64,000 nucleotides of DNA, taken from the NCBI GenBank assembly GCA_025716815.1, contig JAIXMN010000024.1, forward strand, positions 124,001 through 188,000, read 5' to 3'. Each line of letters begins with the position of its first letter. Positions within the stretch are counted from its first letter, which is position 1. The position numbers were made by a program, and so were the translations under genes. Below, piece by piece: positions 1 to 12,750 of the stretch. Below the pieces are notes generated by a model that was not told the origin of the DNA, did no database searches, and saw only the letters and a program-made list of their open reading frames with translations. Source of the stretch: Dichotomocladium elegans (taxonomy: Eukaryota; Mucoromycota; Mucoromycetes; Mucorales; Lichtheimiaceae).

Positions 1-959
1 TGCTATGTTCCACGCTGAAATAAGAACGAAAACGGGTATAATCGAGAAAAGAGAGAACCGAGTGAAATACGGAGGGAAATAAAACATGCACCGATGCAAC
101 TGTGGATCCATTTACAAGGCAATAGGATCGGCAAAATGACACATATAAACATATTGCCATGTATCAATATGCCTGTATGAAGTCCATTGTGCCGCTGATG
201 CTTGCCGCCTAATTATCCCTTCCTGATATGTGGAATGCCTTTTGTTGCTGTTTCAAGAATGAATTGAAACATCCGCCTGGCCTTATACTACGTTTCGAAA
301 GTGAGAAACCTCCAAAAGGAGGCAAGGACCCAACTTGCAATAATACGGGAGTTGAGATATTCATCGAGATTAACCTGCCAAGAATATTCGCCTACTACAA
401 TGCGCAACGTTGTATCGGACACTAACTTCTATCTCCCTCTTGTCAAACGAACTAAATCCTAATTATTTGTACGCAATACCATAAACAGCATTTTACGCAC
501 GCCGCCTCGTATTTTTCTCCTTTCCTTTTTAACTTCCCTAGCATGACTATTCGCACCCGATCAGCAACTTTAACTATCCAATACAGTATATGGCAATGAA
601 CCTGGCTGAACTGCACAACATCTCCCCCGTTTAGCCCTGTTTATTTTTTTATTTTTTTTGCAGAATATATAACTTTAGTCTGTCAAAAGAGGTGCAAACA
701 TGAGGACTTCTAATGATCCACCACTCCGGTGGATATATGTCATTCGCAACGTCTGCTAACTTTTAAGGGACAACAATGCAGAAATTTTCGGGATCATATA
801 AAGCATACACTATTTCCGGAATCGCAGGATCACAAAAATAAATTCGATTTGCCCAGAACACGCGTGATGGCAAATCGAATATCACATCCATCCACCGGAA
901 GAGGACGCTTGGTAAATCCATCTCTTCCTTTTGACTCTTTCTCTTTTATACGCTTTTAC
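1..959. other. Intergenic, no gene supported
   Basis: Only short open frames without recognisable domains or convincing splice structure. A T-rich run lies near 645-660. The right edge runs into the first transposase-derived segment. Confidence 0.5.
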
Positions 960-2260
960 ATTCTGAAATGAGCAACCTATTTCATTACGAAGATGGCCAG
1001 GTCATAACGTTGATGACATTGGCTGTTCTGAACCTATGGACTATCTGGTTGATGAAGAAATGTACTCTGCAATCCGTTTGTTCCCGCACTGACTATATGC
1101 GTAGCATACGTATTTGCAAAGATAGCTCTGATCTTACTACCACAGACATTCCCAAGCGAAAGGATACACATACAGTATCTTGATGAAAGAAGCGGGGATC
1201 AAGCACAGTTACACGGCGTGCACTGACCAAGGCAAAGTCGGATTTTTCAAACGGATATTTCAGAAGGCCTTGAGTGCATCATCAGCTGCAAAACAGCTAC
1301 GAATCTATGTTTGTTCAGCCCAGCGATGGATGTTACAGTACGTGAAAGACCCTGAAAGCATCTTTAAGAAATCTTGCGCGACGGGTCGTTCGCGTATTCT
1401 CAATGAAGAGCATAAAAGCGCTATTTTAGAATGCGTTGATAAAAATGCATCCATTGCCCGAAAGCAGTAGATGGGGAAACTGCTCTAGATATTTGAGGGC
1501 CTTCAAGTCTCGAAAACGACGCTCTATCGATTTATGAAAAACAAATGCCACCTGCCATTGAAAATAACTCGCTTTCGACCTGTAGACTGATTGGATGCGC
1601 AGATTGGACATGACCGACATAGACGTTAGAAAGAAAACTGCGTTTTTCTTTATGAATCTGGATTTTATATTAACGTGAAGCGCAGAATGCTATGGCCCAA
1701 GCAAGGGATTCCGGCAGTGGTTACAGCACCAAAGACAAGAGTAAAGACAACTACAATCTTGGAAGCAATCTCAACATCCGACATCATCAAATTGTAGCTT
1801 GAGACTCCCGCAGCCACCAACCAAGGAAAGAAAAGAGGCAGGTCAATTTGAAGTTGCGAGCAGAGGAACTGTAGCTGGACATTATCTCAGCTTCCTTAAG
1901 GCTACAATAAACGAGAAGGGTAAGTATGAACATATGAAAGGCCATTATTTGGTAATGGATATTGGACCTATCCATAAGGCTAAGGATATCTCTAAATATG
2001 TCTCCAGAGACTATATGCAAGAAATTAGTTATTAACTAATTAAGACATTGTTCAGTATTGATTGAGTTTCGAGGATGTCGATGTGCTTATCTTCCACCAT
2101 ACTCGCCTGAACTTTATCCGATTGAGCAGGTTTGGTCATTCATCAAGCGCAAAGAAAATCCAACAAGTTCTTGGAAAGCGAGACGTAGATGACCCGAATC
2201 AATGAAGCATCCAATATATTAAAGCTGAGTGATTTCTAAGGTCTCATTTCTCATTCTTAC
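960..2260 (+). mobile_element. Degenerate IS630/Tc1-like DNA transposon, copy 1
   Basis: Translated fragments in several frames give, in order, an N-terminal region, a helix-turn-helix segment around 1250-1350 (SSAAKQLRIYVCSAQRW), a DDE-like segment around 1930-2000 (GHYLVMDIGPIHKAKD) and a C-terminal signature around 2100-2160 (PYSPELYPIEQVWSFIKRK). This order is typical of IS630/Tc1/mariner transposases. Stops and frame changes separate the blocks, so the copy is dead. The N-terminal half matches the minus-strand segment at 24,560-25,020, and the DDE half matches 10,200-10,560. The exact ends were not found. Confidence 0.8.
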
Positions 2261-4600
2261 AGATGTTTAGCCAACTGTCGTAACAGCCAGTGACTGTGAT
2301 GTGTCTTTCCAGGTATATAGCAAAAGTAAGTAGAGTATGCGACATTGCTATTGCTATGATATCTCCGCGTTGATACCAGCTAAAGACGTGAACAATGTAA
2401 AAGCATATATTGCAATAATGAGCTTAATAAGTCAGTTAGCTCTCGGCAGTGGTTATTACGAGTATGTGTGATGGCATTGATGGAGGACGACGGCGAATTA
2501 CGTGGCTATGGGTGTACCAATGAATACTAATAAGAGTCGATGGTATGCACAAGACAGTCATGGTGTCTGAAGGCGCAAAGGAGCGTGATTGCGGGGGCTG
2601 ATGGTTGATGAAAGAGTGTTTTCATCAATGTCGAAAGCGGAGTCGAATGGTAGACTGATGTTGCTTCAAAGCCGAGTGTCGTGTAGAGAAAGGGAAGGGT
2701 GATTTCTGGAAGTCTTTATCCGAGTTCAAGGAAGTCTGTTTCTACGATGGAGGATGGATATTTTTGAGAGGCTTTGACGTGGCGTTTGGGTTGGTAGGAT
2801 GAAAGTTTTATTATGAAGTCAACCGAAGGATACCCTCGAGGAACAAATCGTAAGGCGAGAGAAGGGCAAAATTGATACCAGGAAGAGAAACCAATTATTG
2901 ATCACAGCATGGCTTTTCGATACTGAGCACTTACGGTATTGTATATCGTAAAATAAAGTTAATCATGATAAATAATAGGACTTCGTAACAAGGAAATAAA
3001 ACAAGAACTGATCTTTATCGTTGCTAACTAATGGAATGTTTATACTAGCTTGAATGGTTAAGGGTATGTGTATGATTTCTGATGGACAAGTTGGTTTATA
3101 ATATGTGTAAGTAAGTTTGGTTTCGGGAAAGTATTGTTCGGTAAGGCCATCGAATCTCTTAGTAATCCGGTTGAAGTTTTTCTTGGTAATCAAGGCCACA
3201 TAGATGTTGGTCGGACTATCACAAAGCGCTACAATGGCCGCCCGTTATAGTAATAACCTTGGTCACAGGAAATCGCATCACTATAACGAATTGGAATAAG
3301 CCCTATCTGGCAATTTTGTTCTGATAAAGTGTAGCGCTATAATGAATTATCATTATAACGAATATCACTATAACGGGCGGTCACTGCATTGCCCTACGCG
3401 TTAATACTTGGTATTCGGCTAAAGCATTACAGTTTGTAACAAAGAAGTGGTATCAGTGGTGACAATGTGATTGGATACACTCCTTAATGTGCCTGCATGT
3501 GATTATTTCTGGGTTGATTTTATTGTAAATAACGGGGACTTGGCAACTGATTTTATTTACCAAATCCATATCCTTCTCTCTTGTGCCTTGAGCGGTATAC
3601 ATCCTTATCATACCGACCTGTTCCATTCTGCAATATTAGCCTGACTCAAGTGTCTGGAGAGGAGAAGATATGGGCTTTGGTGGGACTGTGGTTTGGCTGT
3701 ATTCGCGCATGTCTCCCACCATGCCTTTGTCGAGGTGCTTTTATACGTCTGTTTCCCCCGTTGCTTCGCTCGGTGCTTCTCTCGGTGCTTCTGCCGCTGC
3801 TGGTGCCGTTGGTTCCGTTGTCGCCTTTCCTCGTTCCTTCCTCCAAAACTTCCGCCGTCGCGTCCGCCGTCGACAATCAGCAACTCCAGGTCCTTCCTTT
3901 CCTCGCTCTTCCAGCATTGTCATCGCATTCGTTCACCTAGCTACCTTCGGGTAAGTTGAAGAGTAAGAAGGGGGTTGGTATTTTCTGTTGACTAACGGGT
4001 TATGTCTCCCGCCTTCTTTATCCATGAGAAATTATTTGAAAATTAAATATATGCGGATGTGTATACATCTTCGCTTCACTTTGATGAAATATTCGACATA
4101 CCTACTGTATTCATATCCTTTCAGACTTGCATGGGAAGAAAGTTGTCACAGACTGAAAACCTCTATATTGATTTTTTTTTCCAATACGAGGAATGTTCAA
4201 CGAAGTTTATTTCTACAGGCAGTCAGACATTGATAGTGTCAATCACCCGAGTGGGTACAGCGTCAGCGGTTGTCGTTTCCATGCAAGCTTTCGAAAGCAT
4301 AACTATTTATAATATAGTTACCATATGAATGGCATGTATCAACTATCTAAGAGCATAATGGAGAATTATGGAGAGGAATTGATTATCCGCTGTACCATAA
4401 CTAGTAAATGGAAATGTTAAGGCCGAGATGGTTGATTACTCAGGTCAAAAGTGAGAATTTCTTTCGAACCTCCATTTGAGAAGTCACATGATAAGCGGAC
4501 CGAGATTAGTGATACAAATCCCACGCGCTATCATCGTACATGGGTTTGTGAAAAATATGATTTTATGTAATAGAATGATACAATAAGCACGTGATGCAAT
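2261..4600. other. Intergenic with one small inverted-repeat element
   Basis: Apart from the inverted-repeat element at 3232-3391 no feature is supported. The stretch 3740-3880 is C/T-rich and repetitive (gcttctcggtgcttct-like units). It produces overlapping open frames on both strands that look compositional rather than coding. Confidence 0.45.
3232..3391. mobile_element. MITE-like element with terminal inverted repeats
   Basis: The left end carries ccgcccgttatagt and the right end its near-perfect reverse complement actataacgggcgg, with further imperfect pairing inside. The element is about 160 bases long and has no coding capacity. The right end read inward (CAGTGACCGCCCGTTATAG) resembles the CAGTG-type ends of pogo/Fot1-like DNA transposons. 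That family link is an inference. No obvious full-length partner lies in the window. Confidence 0.6.
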
Positions 4601-4636
4601 GGGGATGTCTACAACTGCAAATGTGGGGGTAGGGTG

Positions 4637-5953
4637 TTATGCAACAATGCGAAGGTCTTGCTTACGGTCCTTCGCATAAACGTCTTTATATTTGTCGTAG
4701 ATTGTCATTAAGCCTTTGATGTACTCTTCTTGCACAGCAAGAAGTTGTTCCTTGGTAGGTTCACTTTGACCATCCTCCAACTCGGGAACCGTGATAGGAC
4801 TGCCCACTACAATAATCATTCCACAATTAGCATGTGTCCATGATCCGAATATAATAATGAGAGTATCAGTACATGCCTACAGTTGCAATAGGATGGCGGA
4901 ATGGCAATACACCGTAGTCATCTATATGCAAGTAGGGCAGAACCATGTGAGCGTCAAAACTACTTTTTGTATCTAATAGGAATCTGTCTTGCGCTTACAG
5001 TTGAAGACACCGCGGGCATGGAACAAGGGGAGCGTGAAGCCGAGTGCAGCCTGCATCCTTTTCTGAAACTTCCACACGGCTGAGCCCCTTTTGTTTTCAA
5101 GCTGATCAAACAATTCGTTCTCACCAAAGGAGAAGACTGGCACCAGCGATGCACGTTGCTTGATCGCCATTCGTATAAAACCAAGACGGCGCTTCAAGGT
5201 CAAGTCCGCAATGCCTGGACGGGCATCTAGTGACTCTGACGCACCGCCAATCACAATTACAATCGAGCGTCCTGGTCCGGACGAGAGAATGGCTTTGCAC
5301 GACTCGCGTGAGACGGACGCAATGCCCATAGAGAGTATTAAGTCCCGGTAAAGTGGGATCCGGAAATTGCTGGTGGAACATCACATATGAATATAATCTG
5401 AGAAATAAAACCGCGCTAATATGTATACCTCGTCAACGTCAACAAGGAAGGAACGATGCCGGGAAATTGTTTGGAGAATCCGGTTGCTTCGGTTGCAAAG
5501 CTAGCGACTGCGCCCATAGAAATAATACCATGCGGATGGTAACCAAAAATGTAATTTCCTTTTGGATCTAGTTCACTTTCCTATGGGACGAACAATGGTA
5601 GGTCAATATATCTGGCCCACGTGCATCTTCGCTTCTGGTTTTGAGCAAACCTTGATCAATGTTGCTGGAAAATAATTTGCAAAGTATTTCCATACACCCC
5701 AATGACGAACCCATTCAATTCGGCGCCCGCCTGTCTCGGGCGCCTTGTCAAATGTGATGTATGTGATGTACAAAAGGAGCATCGGCCATAACCACCGAAT
5801 TGTCATCAAGTATATAAAGATGATAGGACAAATCCACACCATAAAGAACCATGTAATTGTTACAAGCATTTGCAGGCGACGTTCGAGCGGGACATTGAGA
5901 GGAGCCCAGTGAACATGGTGTTTGTCGTTTTCAGCTGTTTCGCTGGCTGTCAT
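4637..5953 (-). CDS. Diacylglycerol O-acyltransferase type 2 (DGAT2)
   Basis: Catalyses the last step of triacylglycerol synthesis from diacylglycerol and acyl-CoA, at the ER and lipid droplets. Five exons: 5621-5953, 5429-5580, 4999-5369, 4877-4921 and 4637-4806, encoding 356 residues. Near residues 35-75 lies a hydrophobic hairpin of two membrane segments. Exon 2 encodes the family's catalytic motif FGYHPHGI, and exon 3 carries the RKGF-like RLGFIRMA and the FSFGENE motif. Exon 4 reads FNYDYGVLPFR, and the C-terminus holds TVVGSPITVPE followed by an amphipathic tail. Length is normal for fungal DGAT2. The last intron (4807-4876) needs a GC donor (GTAG|GCATGT) to restore TVVGSP; no GT alternative keeps the frame. 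The start is the ATG after an in-frame upstream ATG at 5986; either is possible. Confidence 0.93.
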
Positions 5954-5989
5954 TTTCGAAGAGAAAGGATGAGACCGAATAATCAACCG

Positions 5990-8900
5990 TGATGAGCGAT
6001 AGGGAAAGGAAGAGAGAGGGTAAATAAGATGTGGAAGAATAAGGAGCGTGTAGATAAGGCATAATACTTATATATAGTTTGAGCAAAAGTCAACTCATTG
6101 CTTGGTTACATTGAGTGTCAAGTTCCCATTTTCACATGATTCTTATTTCAGACAAGAGAAAAAGAACTCGTGCGTCAACCATTGTCGTGCGGAATTAATT
6201 CTATCTCAGCATCTTCCATAGCAGCTCATGGTTGTTGCAGAAGATACATATCACCTTACGCTGAATTAAGTAATCGACAGAAAAAAGGAAATAAATATAA
6301 TTAGATTTACATGTGTAAGCTGTAACATGTGTAAATTCTACGGCTGGAGAATAATGAGAACAGACAGAGAGAGATACTGCGAGACTCAGTAACGGAATAA
6401 GAGGGGGTCGAACAGTTCCTATTTAATACTGCTTTCTAAAAGCCAAATACATCTCGTCCACCTTTTTAGCCTTTTTGACCCTTACTGTTTTATAAACATT
6501 TTACCGAGCTGTTCGTAGCTTCCAAGGTACGTTTCTTGTGTTTATCTTCCAGGATAGGCTTTGGGCCGCGCTTTTCGCTCCTCTCGGATATCGCATCGGG
6601 TTCATCCTCATATTTCTTTTTGCCCTGCGCTGGCAAACGCGGGTATAAGAACTTCGCGGAGATCATTTAAAAAAGTAAAATAAATGAAAACCTCTTTTGT
6701 ACGTACAGTATCGCTACGATCTTTGATTACGTCCTCCACTGTGTACGCATCACACGTCCCCAACGTTGGCTATATCTTCGCAATCGCTTCTCTCTCGTTC
6801 AGGAAAATTAGGATTCTATATAAGACCCAAATAATATGCATCAAACTGGTCGCCTGTCCGCAATCGTAGCTATGGTATGACCGGTCTCCCGTCAGGTCAA
6901 GTACGATCACCTGTCATGATATATGATTCTGTTGACACGGTTCCGCAATGAGAGTAATGATCAGATCTCTCATGACGATCTAGTATGAAAATGTTTGTTG
7001 CTGTCCGAAACCCGTAAACCCCTCCTAACGTGACTCATTCTCCGTTGCCATTATCCTTCAGCGAGATGCGGACTTCCTCAAGCAACCATCCAATTTCCCT
7101 ACATACCACGGCTAGGCTTTGGGCCATCAAACAGGTAGATTTCCGCTACACTTGCGGGCCAGCATCAAGGATGACCATCGCTTCATCAACTGACCAACGC
7201 ATGGGCTCCTGGTCTATCCCCTTCAAAGCTGTCATTCGGCGAGGACGATAGCGGGCTCTCTCCAGGAGGACGTGGTTTGTTTATTTTCATTGATTGTTAT
7301 GCACTCTCATCCTTACAAAGTTTCACACACCACTCGGATATGATATGTTATCTTCAGTTACCCTTCCTCTCACACAGACGCAACACAGTGACCATAACCA
7401 CGTGGGTTCCTCATACTCCAGACGCACGGTCAACGAAGCTTGACACACGCAATTCTCCACTGTTAATAAACGAATGATCGAGGTGTATCAACCATGACAA
7501 ATGAGAATTGGTCACGACCAATGCAGGAAGATTACGCAGCTCAGCTTTTCTCTTCCGCAATGCCCTGTTTGCAGGATTTTCGAGAAGAAGTTTGCCACAA
7601 AGTTTAGTTGTTCGCAGCCGAATTTTTCTTCGCAGGTCTGGGGAGGAGTTTGGGCAATGGACCGTCCTGCTTCGCAACGAGCGGTGGTTGAAAACGATGA
7701 GAAATTGGAGCTTTTTCGAATCAGGTTTCCAATTCGAATTACTTCCTGTAATCGAAACAGCCATAGATTGAAATCGCAGCCGCAGTACTGAATTTTCGAA
7801 AAAAGCGGTTTTATTATGGAATAGCTAGAGAACGCTTTCGACAAGAGATAGTGATTATTCCGTTCCTCTGAAAGACATTTAGTTTCGGCAAAATTAAAAC
7901 CAAACGGGACCTGAACCATTTTCGTGTGGAGTCTCCATCTTACACGTGCTACTTGCAAGCATTTCGTTCCCGACATGGGCATTCGTACAGGTGCATTGAG
8001 TATTCGAAAGGTTGGACAGATATTCGCATAGCCACCATATTTATCGGAAAACGCTGAACAGCTTGCATTAAATCTTTCCGACTGATCCATCTCTGTTGTT
8101 CAACCTTCTCGTTCTGCGATTCAACGTGATGTGATGTGATCTCTCAATAAAAAAAGGTATGCCACAGATTTAAAAATGGACAAACACCGCTGTTGTCAGC
8201 AAGAAGAAGAGGACAGGAGGTGGGAGCACAGTTTAGCTTAAAGGAAAGCGTCTAAAAAAATCTTGCGTGCATCACTGCACCTTCCGTCTATCCAAAAAAC
8301 AGAGAACGAAAAACGCCTTGCATCTTAACGCCCACAACAGCACGCTGAATCGCAATCAACGTAATCTGTGCTGTCATATTCAACGGCGATGTGTATAAAG
8401 CAACGAATTCAAGGACTTCGGTGAGCGTGAGAGATCACGGTCGTAATGCACGTTATTGTAATTGCGGGTAGTATGTCGAACTAAATATTTTTACCATATT
8501 AGCGATACCTATCACTTCTTACTCTCATCTCAACGGCTATGTTTACTTCTTATATCTTAGTAAGCAGTCCATGGCAGAAACGCGAGCCTTTCGTGGCTGC
8601 AAACATTGCGATGCAACATTAGTGGCGCATATCTGGGATTCGCTCGAGCAAATTCCTTTCCTATCTGTTGGCATAAACGTTCTGATCATCGAGATATATG
8701 CAGTCAACGTGTCATCTAATGACAAAAAGTTGTAGTCATCATTGAGGTCATTAACTTCTTTGAGAGAGCTGCAAGGAGCAAACATACCAGTACAATGAAA
8801 AGCGGCTGCCGACGAAGTGGAAAGCGAGGATATTGCTATACGTAGTCTCAAGCGCACTTTGACGAACAATATAAACTGTTTATCTGTTAAATCTGCGAGA

Positions 8901-9240
8901 TGGCTATCAAAACATGAAAGCTGTGCTTCTGGAGGGAGCAAATGAGTAACTGGTAAAGCAAGTGAGCAGACTAGGAGTCACTATACGAGGGTCGGTTATG
9001 AACTACTAGTTCTGGACCGCTTTGGTATATAGAGATAGCTGTTATCTTGGTTTCGAATTCCAAAAGGATTGGAGAATAAACACAGGATTCACATGCGGCT
9101 AGTGAGTCAACGAATGATAGTATATAACACTTTACCAGCAACGTACAAAAATCAGTGACCATTGTATCACATGGATCGCGTGGTCTCAACTCAAGCCCAA
9201 AGGTTTTCATCGTTTCAAGTGTTTCTCTTTCCAGTGATTT
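5990..9240. other. Long intergenic stretch, no gene recognised
   Basis: Several open frames exist, the longest being 192 codons on the minus strand at 7512-8090. None shows a domain, sensible splice sites or typical composition. The overlapping plus-strand frames at 7501-7791 are equally anonymous. The stretch may hold old transposon debris, but I could not place it. Confidence 0.4.
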
Positions 9241-9253
9241 ATCGCGTTACATA

Positions 9254-9872
9254 ATGGCGACTTCAAAAAGAAACAACACTTCAATGCCCACCTCGGGCAA
9301 AGTTTTGAAACGTGCATATCGACCAGTTGTCCGTTCTCGGATTCCTAGCATACGATCCTCAATCCGTGTGCAGGGCTTAACCAGCGCTTTGAGATCTTTA
9401 CAGCTTTGTAAAGGCACTTCTGATGATGGTAAGCATAGTTCCAACTGAGGGGTTTTATGGTTATTGATACATATCCAGAGAATGCAATGAATAGCGACCA
9501 TCAAGAAGGTGTGTGCAATGCGAATGCTTGGTATGCATTTAATTACGCCTAACTTGATTTTTATAGTCGTGGAAGCTATGAGTGAGGACAACTTGGACGA
9601 TGAAGACGAAGACAATGTCGGGAACAACATGAGACAGCCTTTTCGAAGTATCGCTTCAAGCTAGATGAATCCGAAAGCGATTACAGCAACGAAAGCGATG
9701 CCGACGATAACGATAGCAGCTGCGATAGTTCAAACGTCAATGTGAGAAAGCAGTTGCACCTCGCTCGTCAACCACCGCCAATGCAATCGCTCTTGCCAAA
9801 TGGAAGCCCTTTGGTCGGACAAACCGTGTATTCGGGCGCGGCCGACATGCCGCGTACTATTATTGTCTGCTG
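9254..9872 (+). CDS. Uncharacterised basic/acidic protein, possibly broken
   Basis: Exon 1 runs 9254-9428 and starts MATSKRNNTSMP. It is Arg/Ser-rich (KRAYRPVVRSRIPSIRSS) and ends at a good GTAAGC donor. The next exon begins at 9567 after ...ttatag and encodes an acidic run (SEDNLDDEDEDNVG). The frame then hits a stop at 9662-9664. A second frame starting near 9635 continues open to a stop near 9872 with a Ser/Asp-rich segment (ESESDYSNESDADDN) and a Pro-rich tail. The similar composition on both sides suggests one protein interrupted by a single-base frameshift, or a missed small intron. I recognise no domain, and no neighbour suggests a role. Confidence 0.35.
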
Positions 9873-10199
9873 ACTCCTGGTAATCTGTAGTTACTCTTGG
9901 CCTTTTGCGTTACCCTTGGTTTCGGCCTTGTCCGCAAGGACTCGCTGGCTCCTCGGCAATCCGCAGTTTCTGTTGGCCAGTTGCATTTACCCTATCACTT
10001 ATACAATATAATCTATGATCCAATATCTTCTCATATTCACTCTTTTTACTCTTTTTTTTACATACATAGCCATATACATATGATGATGATCGCTATAGAA
10101 TTACCGTATGTAGGATCATAGGTTTTCTTCATCATGTCGGTTAACTAGTCATCTACAAGAATGAGAGACAAATCCTTTACAATCGCTCATCTTTAAGCT

Positions 10200-11110
10200 A
10201 TCAGATGCTTCGCTGATTCGGCTCATCAGTGCCGCGTTTTCCAAGAATTTATTGTGTTTTACTTGCTTTTCACAATTGATGAAAACTGTTCAATAGATTC
10301 TGAGTTCACGCGAGTAGGATGGAAGACAGATGCATCGATATCCTCGAGACTCGATGTATGATGTGCGTATTTAAAGTTATCCTCAGCCTTATTTATAGGT
10401 TCATTATCCATTACCAAATAATAACCCTTTGTATGTTCATACATACATTCTCATTTCATCCATGATAGCCGCAAATTGGTCCGGTTACGTACAGTTCCCT
10501 TAGAACCTTAGATTGGCTCGCCGTTTTTGTTCTCTTGGCTGGTGGTTGTGGGAACCTCAAGCTACTTTTAGTAAATCCAACGCTGATATGGGTCGCAATA
10601 TTGTAGTTGGTGTAGTTCTTGTTGTTCTCACAAGAAGTACATACAGCAGAAGTCTCTTCTAATATGGGTTATATTCCCCATTAACATAACCAATCAAATC
10701 GCTCTTTCCTATCTACAATACTCGCTGAATCGAGACCCCCTTTTTATGACAAGTTGCATTCATTTTCGATACTTAAGACCTATGCTTCTGTTGTTCCTAT
10801 CAACTGCTCTACACCATTGGCTTAATTCCCAGTGACGCATTCTGAACACTCTAGTATACTCTTCATTGAGAAGAACTCTTCTTTTACTCACTTAGAAATG
10901 CTGTAATACCCATCTCTGTACTGAATGAACATGATTCCTAGCTGTTTGCTGCTGCTAACCCACTCAAGCCTTCTTAAGCATCACCTTGAAGAATTTGATC
11001 TTATCGTGGTCAGTGTACTTTTGCGTAGCCGCGTACGGGACTTGCTTCCTTCATTGGGGAGTCTGTGTATGGTCATCGTACGAAATAGTCCACAGGTGCA
11101 GGACAGTCAT
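10200..11110 (-). mobile_element. Degenerate IS630/Tc1-like transposon, copy 2
   Basis: Reading the minus strand, the segment near 10,900-11,040 matches the N-terminal/HTH part of the copies at 960 and 24,600. The segment 10,259-10,560 matches the catalytic part (TKGYYLVMDNEPINKAED, then ESIEQFSSIVKSK). The middle is missing or too decayed to align by eye. It belongs to the same family as copies 1 and 3. Confidence 0.7.
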
Positions 11111-11233
11111 GCTATCAAACGTTATGTTCCCTGTTAATCTCCGTACAAGGAAAAATGAGAATCTGCCATAGCAGTTTAGCTCTTGAAATGGCTCCCGGGA
11201 ATAGCTGATTTATTGCCAAGATATAAACATTCA

Positions 11234-12750
11234 TCAATGGAAGGTGTTGGTGTAGATCACCTCCGACTTTCTAAACCCATTGAATTGGGAAGCGGCACAA
11301 ATGGTGTAGGCACCCATATTTTCCCAGTACAACCAGTCACCGACATCGAGCATTGGAAGACGCATCTCCTTAACTAAACAATCGATGGAGTCGCAAGTGG
11401 GACCCCAGACACTGCATTCGTATTTGGTATCCTGCGCCTGAAATCCGTACTGGAATTCGCCACCGCGGAACAGGATTTTGGGAACGACAACCTGATGATC
11501 GAACAGGATGCAGTTGAATGATCCATACATGCCGTCATTGACATAGTCTGAACACAGAAATCAGATTAGTATAGAACGATGCACTTCATATCGCTGATAT
11601 TCACATACACATGTACTTGTTCTCCCCTTCGGCGTCCACCGTCCTTCTACCAATCACTCCAGTACAAACAGTGAATGCAGAAGCTACAAAATAACGACCA
11701 GGCTCTGCAATAACGCGGACCTCTGGGGGGAACATAGTGTCTACAGCAGGGCCAAGGACTGCCGCAACTTTCTCAAATGTGATGCCATCCTGGACATCCG
11801 CACCAGGAAAGCCACCACCCACATCAAGGAGGGTAAAATTGAAACCTTTGCTAAGACCAATGTCAAAGGCTTGTCTTGCACGCGCAACAGCATCGGAGAA
11901 CGCATATTCATCCAAGCAGCCACTACCAACATGAAAGCTATAAGAAAAAAGGGGATGAGCAAATTATAAGAAAATACCTCAGGTTAGGGCGCGACATCTT
12001 CGTTTCCTGTGACACTCACCTGACACCAATCACATTTAGGCCCAAATCCTTCGCTGTTTGCAGCAGATGGTCAACCGTGTGCATCGGCGCACCAAACTTA
12101 AGGCCGAGCTGACAAAGAGACTTTGAGTCGTCAGTCAAGATTCGAAGAACGAGCTCTGCACTAGGGTAGAGCTTCTTAATCTTGTACAATTCTTCCGCGT
12201 TGTCAAACGTCATTTTCGCAACATTGTTCTGGGCAGCAAACCGGATGAAGGATGCTTGCTTGCAGGGATTCGCATAAATGATTCTTGTAGGATCTACGCC
12301 GGTATTGATGACCTGCTGAATCTCTGACTTGCTCGCACAATCGAACCCAAGGCCGAGTGCCGCCAAAAGCTTGACAACCATTGGATCAGGGTTCGATTTG
12401 ACAGCTATGTACATGTTATACATGATGAGAAACAAGGTGGGAAGGAAATTTTACACAGACATACCAAAGAAAGGATCGATCCTCGGTAGCAGCGACTTCC
12501 AGCGCAAATGCTGACGGTAGACTTCGCCAAGATCACCGACAAAAAAAGCGTTACCTTGATCTGCATCAAGCTTTTCAAGGGCCATCGCCTCAAGCTTTTG
12601 TTTGATTACTTTTTGGACGGGAAGACTATGAATAACGTCATCTTGATCCACGGCAGCAATAGTAGAAGTAGTCTTGGAGACTTTGGGAGTCGACGCAGGT
12701 GCGGTCTTGCAAACTTGATTGAGAACCATGGTCTCCAATGTCGTGTGCAT
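11234..12750 (-). CDS. Ornithine decarboxylase
   Basis: PLP-dependent enzyme that converts ornithine to putrescine, the committed step of polyamine synthesis; cytosolic homodimer. Four exons: 12465-12750, 12020-12404, 11609-11937 and 11234-11547, encoding 437 residues. The PLP lysine lies in AVKSN at the exon 1/2 junction. The substrate/PLP-binding SFHVGSGC follows, then the glycine loop DVGGGFPG and EPGRYFVA. The dimer-interface motif is YYVNDGMYGSFN, and the catalytic cysteine sits in WGPTCDSID. An in-frame ATG at 12729 would give a protein 7 residues shorter. Length and all key residues are those of fungal ODC, and all introns are GT-AG. The gene stands alone between transposon remnants. 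Confidence 0.96.

Noticed and set aside
3581..3959. Several overlapping frames on both strands
   Set aside because: They arise from a repetitive C/T-rich tract; Arg/Gln- or Cys/Phe-rich products look compositional.
7512..8090. 192-codon minus-strand open frame
   Set aside because: No domain, no splice context, and an equally open plus-strand frame overlaps it; most likely chance.
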